From the NCBI RefSeq assembly GCF_022682495.2, contig NC_071396.1:57677159-57741158 (forward strand): a DNA stretch of 64,000 nt, read 5' to 3'. Source of the stretch: Desmodus rotundus. Lineage: Eukaryota; Chordata; Mammalia; Chiroptera; Phyllostomidae. The position numbers and the translations under genes were made by a program. Of this stretch, positions 60,866-64,000 are shown piece after piece. The notes beneath the pieces were generated by a model that worked only from the letters and a program-made list of their open reading frames with translations, was not told the DNA's origin and did no database searches. Position 1 is the stretch's first letter. Each line of letters starts with the position of its first letter.

Positions 60866-61081
60866 TGACCCTGGCTCAGACCAAATGCTGACTCCATACC
60901 AGGTTCCTCCAGATTGCAAACTGGCTTTCCAGCCACAAACTGGTGGGATCAAAGTCCACAGTGGACTGAGGGCTACACATCAGCACAGATAGGCCTAGAA
61001 CCCTGAGCCAAGGGGCACTGTATGTGCCATTTGTCCATGGTCTGCCAGCACCCGAGAACAAGAGAAAATAACCATACTCAC

Positions 61082-61238
61082 CAGGGATGTGGATCTTAAA
61101 CTTCCCACTCTGGCCGAAGGAGCTGTCAATGATCCCCAGCTCCCCAGTGGACAGTTGTACCTTGAGCCCCACAAAGAGCTGGATGTTGGTCTCCTTTTTG
61201 AACAGGGAGCGGCCGATCACATTGTAGTTGTCTATTAC
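61082..61238 (-). CDS. EEFSEC: EEFSEC penultimate coding exon
   Basis: The exon encodes 52 residues of domain IV plus one base of a split glycine codon. It reads VIDNYNVIGRSLFKKETN at the start and GELGIIDSSFGQSGKF near the end, closing HIPG across the junction. This domain is the part of eEFSec unique to the family and contacts the SECIS-binding machinery and the tRNA. The acceptor is GAACAG/GTAATA with a pyrimidine run about 20 bases upstream. The donor is CCTG/GTGAGT. Reading frame and splice phase (0 in, 1 out) agree with the terminal exon. Only conservative changes from the human sequence are apparent from memory. Confidence 0.96.
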
Positions 61239-61429
61239 CTGTTCCCACACACCCAGCCCCAGAGAGAGAAAGAATCAGTATGCTCCAATAAAGGCTAAAG
61301 CTAAGGCCCACCATACCCTCCCAGGTGATCAGTCCTTCTTATGGATAATGGAAGGCACTGAAACCATCATGATGGCTGGCCCACTGTCATCATCACCACC
61401 CACCACCACCAATACCTACAGAGGATAGG

Positions 61430-61620
61430 CTGTGTGTCAGGCAGCTGTGAATGCTTCCTGTGGATCAATACACTTAACCCCATGGCAGCAACATGAGGGA
61501 GGCATTTTCTCCATTTTACAGATGTGGATATAGGCACAGCAGAGTTAGGCTATCTGTCCAAGGTCACAGAGCTCATAGGGCAGAGGTAGCTGAGAATCCA
61601 AAGCCACTCTGCCTACATTT
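61430..61620 (-). mobile_element. MIR
   Basis: It contains tccattttacagatgtggat and tgtccaaggtcacagagctc, the MIR core in reverse. Confidence 0.75.
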
Positions 61621-63330
61621 GCCTCTGTGTGGGTACCATACCCTGCCTGCCCCCAGCACTAGCCTAATGACAGTTAGTGGTACCCTCCTCATGAAATGAA
61701 CACTGTAGGCTGAGAGGATATCTACTCCTGAGCCTGCATCCAGGCTTTCCAGAACCCTTCATACCCTCTTTTCTCATTTTCCCTTCCATGAAGAGCTTCT
61801 GAGAAGTTGGTCTCTAGAGCCCCCCTACTACACATACCGTATTTTTGCCCAGAGGCCCCCTTCATGGCCTGGCCTACATCTATTCCACAATTCCACTGCC
61901 CCCTCCTCTGTGATGCCCTCCTGTCTTTATCTCAGCAGAAGTCCTATCTCCCCAGCTCCCAAGTGTTTGTGCTAGGCCCTCTGCTGTAGAGCTCACACCC
62001 CCTTGCCTCATGGTGGAGGCTTGGGATGAGAGGAGGTACATACATGTGTATGGAAAAGTCAACTAGGAACAGCCCTGATTTCATCACGAGCTGATCTTGG
62101 ACCTTCTCCCCAAGGGACTGAGTGTGGGAAAAGGTGAAGTGTTACTCTCCCTCTCCTAAGTCCACTCCAAGCTCAGATACTCCTTTCAGGGAAGGTGGTA
62201 TAGCAAGAAGACCCTGACCAGGTGGCCTCCCTGTCCTGCTCAGCTCCTTTCCAGGGCCTACACCAGAAAGCTGCTTAGCCTCTGTATAAAAGAGAAGAAG
62301 AGATGTACATGTGTAGATGTATGCATTTTAAAGACCAGACCTTCCCCTAGATGACCTTAGCAGGGCTGACAAAATTTCTTTCTGCAATTTGTTGCTCTTT
62401 GGACCAGGGCCTGTACTTCACCTGGCCTCTGTCACACTGGGTCCTGCATGATGGCCACATGAGGAATTGGGGAGTTCCTCCTGTTCTCCAGGCCCCATGC
62501 ACAGGCCTGGGGTCTTTCGGGGGATAGGGTCTGGTTCGAGCAGGTGCTGGCACGGGCAACAGCATGGAGGCCACAGGTGTTACCAGTAGTGGGATCTGCT
62601 GCCTCCACAGGGCTCCCTTTGGAAACTCCTGGGAACCCCCATGAGCTGGGCTGCGCTCAGCTTCAGAAACATCTTGCTTCTTCCCAAGATTCATCTAAGG
62701 GCCTCAGATGGATTATTTTGAAAAGGAGAAGTTATCCCATTACCCTAAACACCTTCTTGAAAAACATATCCTATTCTATTTGATTCATAGAGCCAGATAA
62801 AAGGTACCCGCATTCCTCCTTTCCCAGGTGATGGATGAATTGGATACAAATAATGGTAAGAATAATCATTTCCACTTGCACAGCCCTTCATAATTCACCA
62901 ATCTCATTCCCACACCTGAACTCCTCCTCATCCTTCTGGACTTGGCTCCAGCAGAGTAACCCTTGCAGGCTGGGGCTGCTGTGGGCTCTGCCCTTCCTCC
63001 CGGCCCTGCCCTGTTTGTGGGCACTGCTGTTCCCACTGCAGCAGGTACCCAGCAAGACTGCTGCGTGAACTGAATGCAGACAGTTCCTTAGACTTGTAGG
63101 ACAGCAGAGTCAGGACAGATATCACCAGCCCCAAATGCTTTACCAGTTTTCCCAGCTCCCAGGACCCCAGCACCCTGGGAGGCAAGGCCCACCCATTCAC
63201 ATTCAGCAGCCCAGAAAGGCACAATAGGTGTCCACGACCCAATGGCTCATTCCACATTCCCCATGACTGAAGGCACTCATTGCCCTTTCCTGTCCTCAGC
63301 TCATCCTCTGCTGCTGAAGAGAAAGAGAAC

Positions 63331-63527
63331 ACCTCAGAGCCCCTCAGCCCCTAAGCCCCCAGAGTTCTTTAGCCTCTAGGAGCCCCTTAGTCCTTCATAG
63401 TCCCTCAAGTGCCCCTTGGCCCTTCATAGTCCTTCAGAACCCCTCAATCCTCAGAGCCCCTCATCCTCAGACCCTCCTCAGCCCTTCAGAGCCCCTCAGC
63501 CACTCAATATTAAGAGTCCCTCAGCCT
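63331..63527 (+). repeat. Degenerate minisatellite (CCTCAGAGCCCCTCAG type)
   Basis: About 200 bases are made of short units of 14-16 bases such as ccttcagagcccctcag, with many variants (ccttcatagtccctcaa). The array shows unit-to-unit drift, and the open frames over it are compositional. Confidence 0.8.
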
Positions 63528-63914
63528 ATGCTCATCAAGGCATTAGGGGTCCCACTAACCTATCGAGCACCTTTGTCTACAAGGGCTTCCATTCCTACTT
63601 CAGAGAGGGCAAAGCTGAGCTCAGAAACAAGACCTGAGTGGGCTGCTGCCACCTGAGTCAGGCACAGCAGAAATGCAAACTCAAGTCTGCTGAGCCTTTG
63701 CAAAGTAGAGCAAGACCACAGCTGACTCATGCCAGGCTGGAGAAGTGGAAGGTGGCTGAGACGTAAGACCTTCCCTGGCACCGCAGCTGGCTGAGAAATG
63801 AAAAAGAACAGTGTTTGCACAAGGAGCGTCCACCCTACTCAGAGAACCACCTTCTAAAGGTACTAGTGGGACCAAACAAGCAACACAGGCAGGTATTACC
63901 TCAGAGAGCATTCA

Positions 63915-64000
63915 CAGTACTATTCTGCCTTTCTTCCACTGAGAGCCTGCCATGTACATGGCATGTAGTTGAGAACAAATCAAAGCTCCTGCCTCAAGGG
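63915..64000 (+). mobile_element. Ancient interspersed repeat, family not assigned (partial)
   Basis: It resembles the old repeat carrying 'ccatgtacatggcatgtag' and 'caaagctcctgcctcaaggg', cut by the window end. Confidence 0.35.

Larger units (their letters stand above)
12482..61081 (-). other. EEFSEC: EEFSEC last intron (48.6 kb)
   Basis: The donor is CCTG/GTGAGT at 61081 and the acceptor GCAG at 12482, both on the minus strand, phase 1. EEFSEC is known in human as a very long gene with large introns. Most of the interval is unique sequence plus old MIR and L2 debris. Stretches not listed separately here (for example 12482-13330, 16440-19310, 32000-35450 and 58000-60150) show no exon, RNA gene or young repeat I can support. 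Confidence 0.93.
61239..64000 (-). other. EEFSEC: EEFSEC upstream intron (partial)
   Basis: This is intron sequence 5' of the penultimate exon that continues past the window edge. It holds a MIR, a short minisatellite and otherwise unique sequence. No further EEFSEC exon is visible. Confidence 0.85.

Noticed and set aside
63331..63527. Possible CRISPR-like repeat array
   Set aside because: Units are short, contiguous and drifting, without unique spacers, and the genome is mammalian.

Overview
The window is mammalian nuclear DNA, and the repeats point strongly to a bat. tRNA-derived SINEs of the VES type occur at about 2031, 10673, 19328, 25188 and 51967. There are several young, near-identical LINE-1 copies, a mariner remnant and short hAT-type elements. 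The SINEs suggest a yangochiropteran microbat, and their sequence does not look like the usual vespertilionid form, but the family cannot be fixed by eye.

The only protein-coding gene I can support is EEFSEC, the selenocysteine-specific elongation factor, on the minus strand. Two coding exons are present: the penultimate (61082-61238) and the terminal (12291-12481). They join in phase across a 48.6 kb intron (12482-61081). The terminal exon ends in TGA, followed by a 3' UTR of about 335 bases with an AATAAA signal at 11975-11980. The rest of the gene lies beyond the right edge.

Region 1-10834, downstream of EEFSEC, is almost entirely retrotransposons. Copy A is an L1 (1-1350) with an internal ORF2 deletion. 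Copy C is an older 5'-truncated L1 (from 2262) that was split twice: by a full-length L1, copy B (2751-9408, 15-bp target site duplication), and by a 263-bp insert of unknown origin (9550-9812, perfect 14-bp duplication). Copy B still has its 5' UTR, ORF1, ORF2 and 3' UTR but carries frameshifts, stop codons and a changed reverse transcriptase motif.

Region 10835-11954 is unremarkable intergenic sequence. The long EEFSEC intron is mostly unique DNA with old MIR and L2 fragments. It also has a hAT miniature element (20507-20696), a deleted mariner carrying a SINE (25037-25844), a 25-bp minisatellite inside an L2 (21161-21362), an L1 with ORF1 fused to a 3' UTR inside an older L1 (42610-44267), a MER20-like element (50162-50414), a HAL1-like element (ORF1 without ORF2) inside a SINE (52039-53356) and an MLT1-like LTR (54706-54975). 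All oriented LINE and SINE insertions of the younger classes in the intron are antisense to EEFSEC.

I found no operon, CRISPR array, RNA gene or new protein-coding system. The noteworthy material is the nested retrotransposition history, the unexplained 263-bp retro-insert, the two ORF1-only L1 derivatives and possible regulatory elements in the EEFSEC intron.
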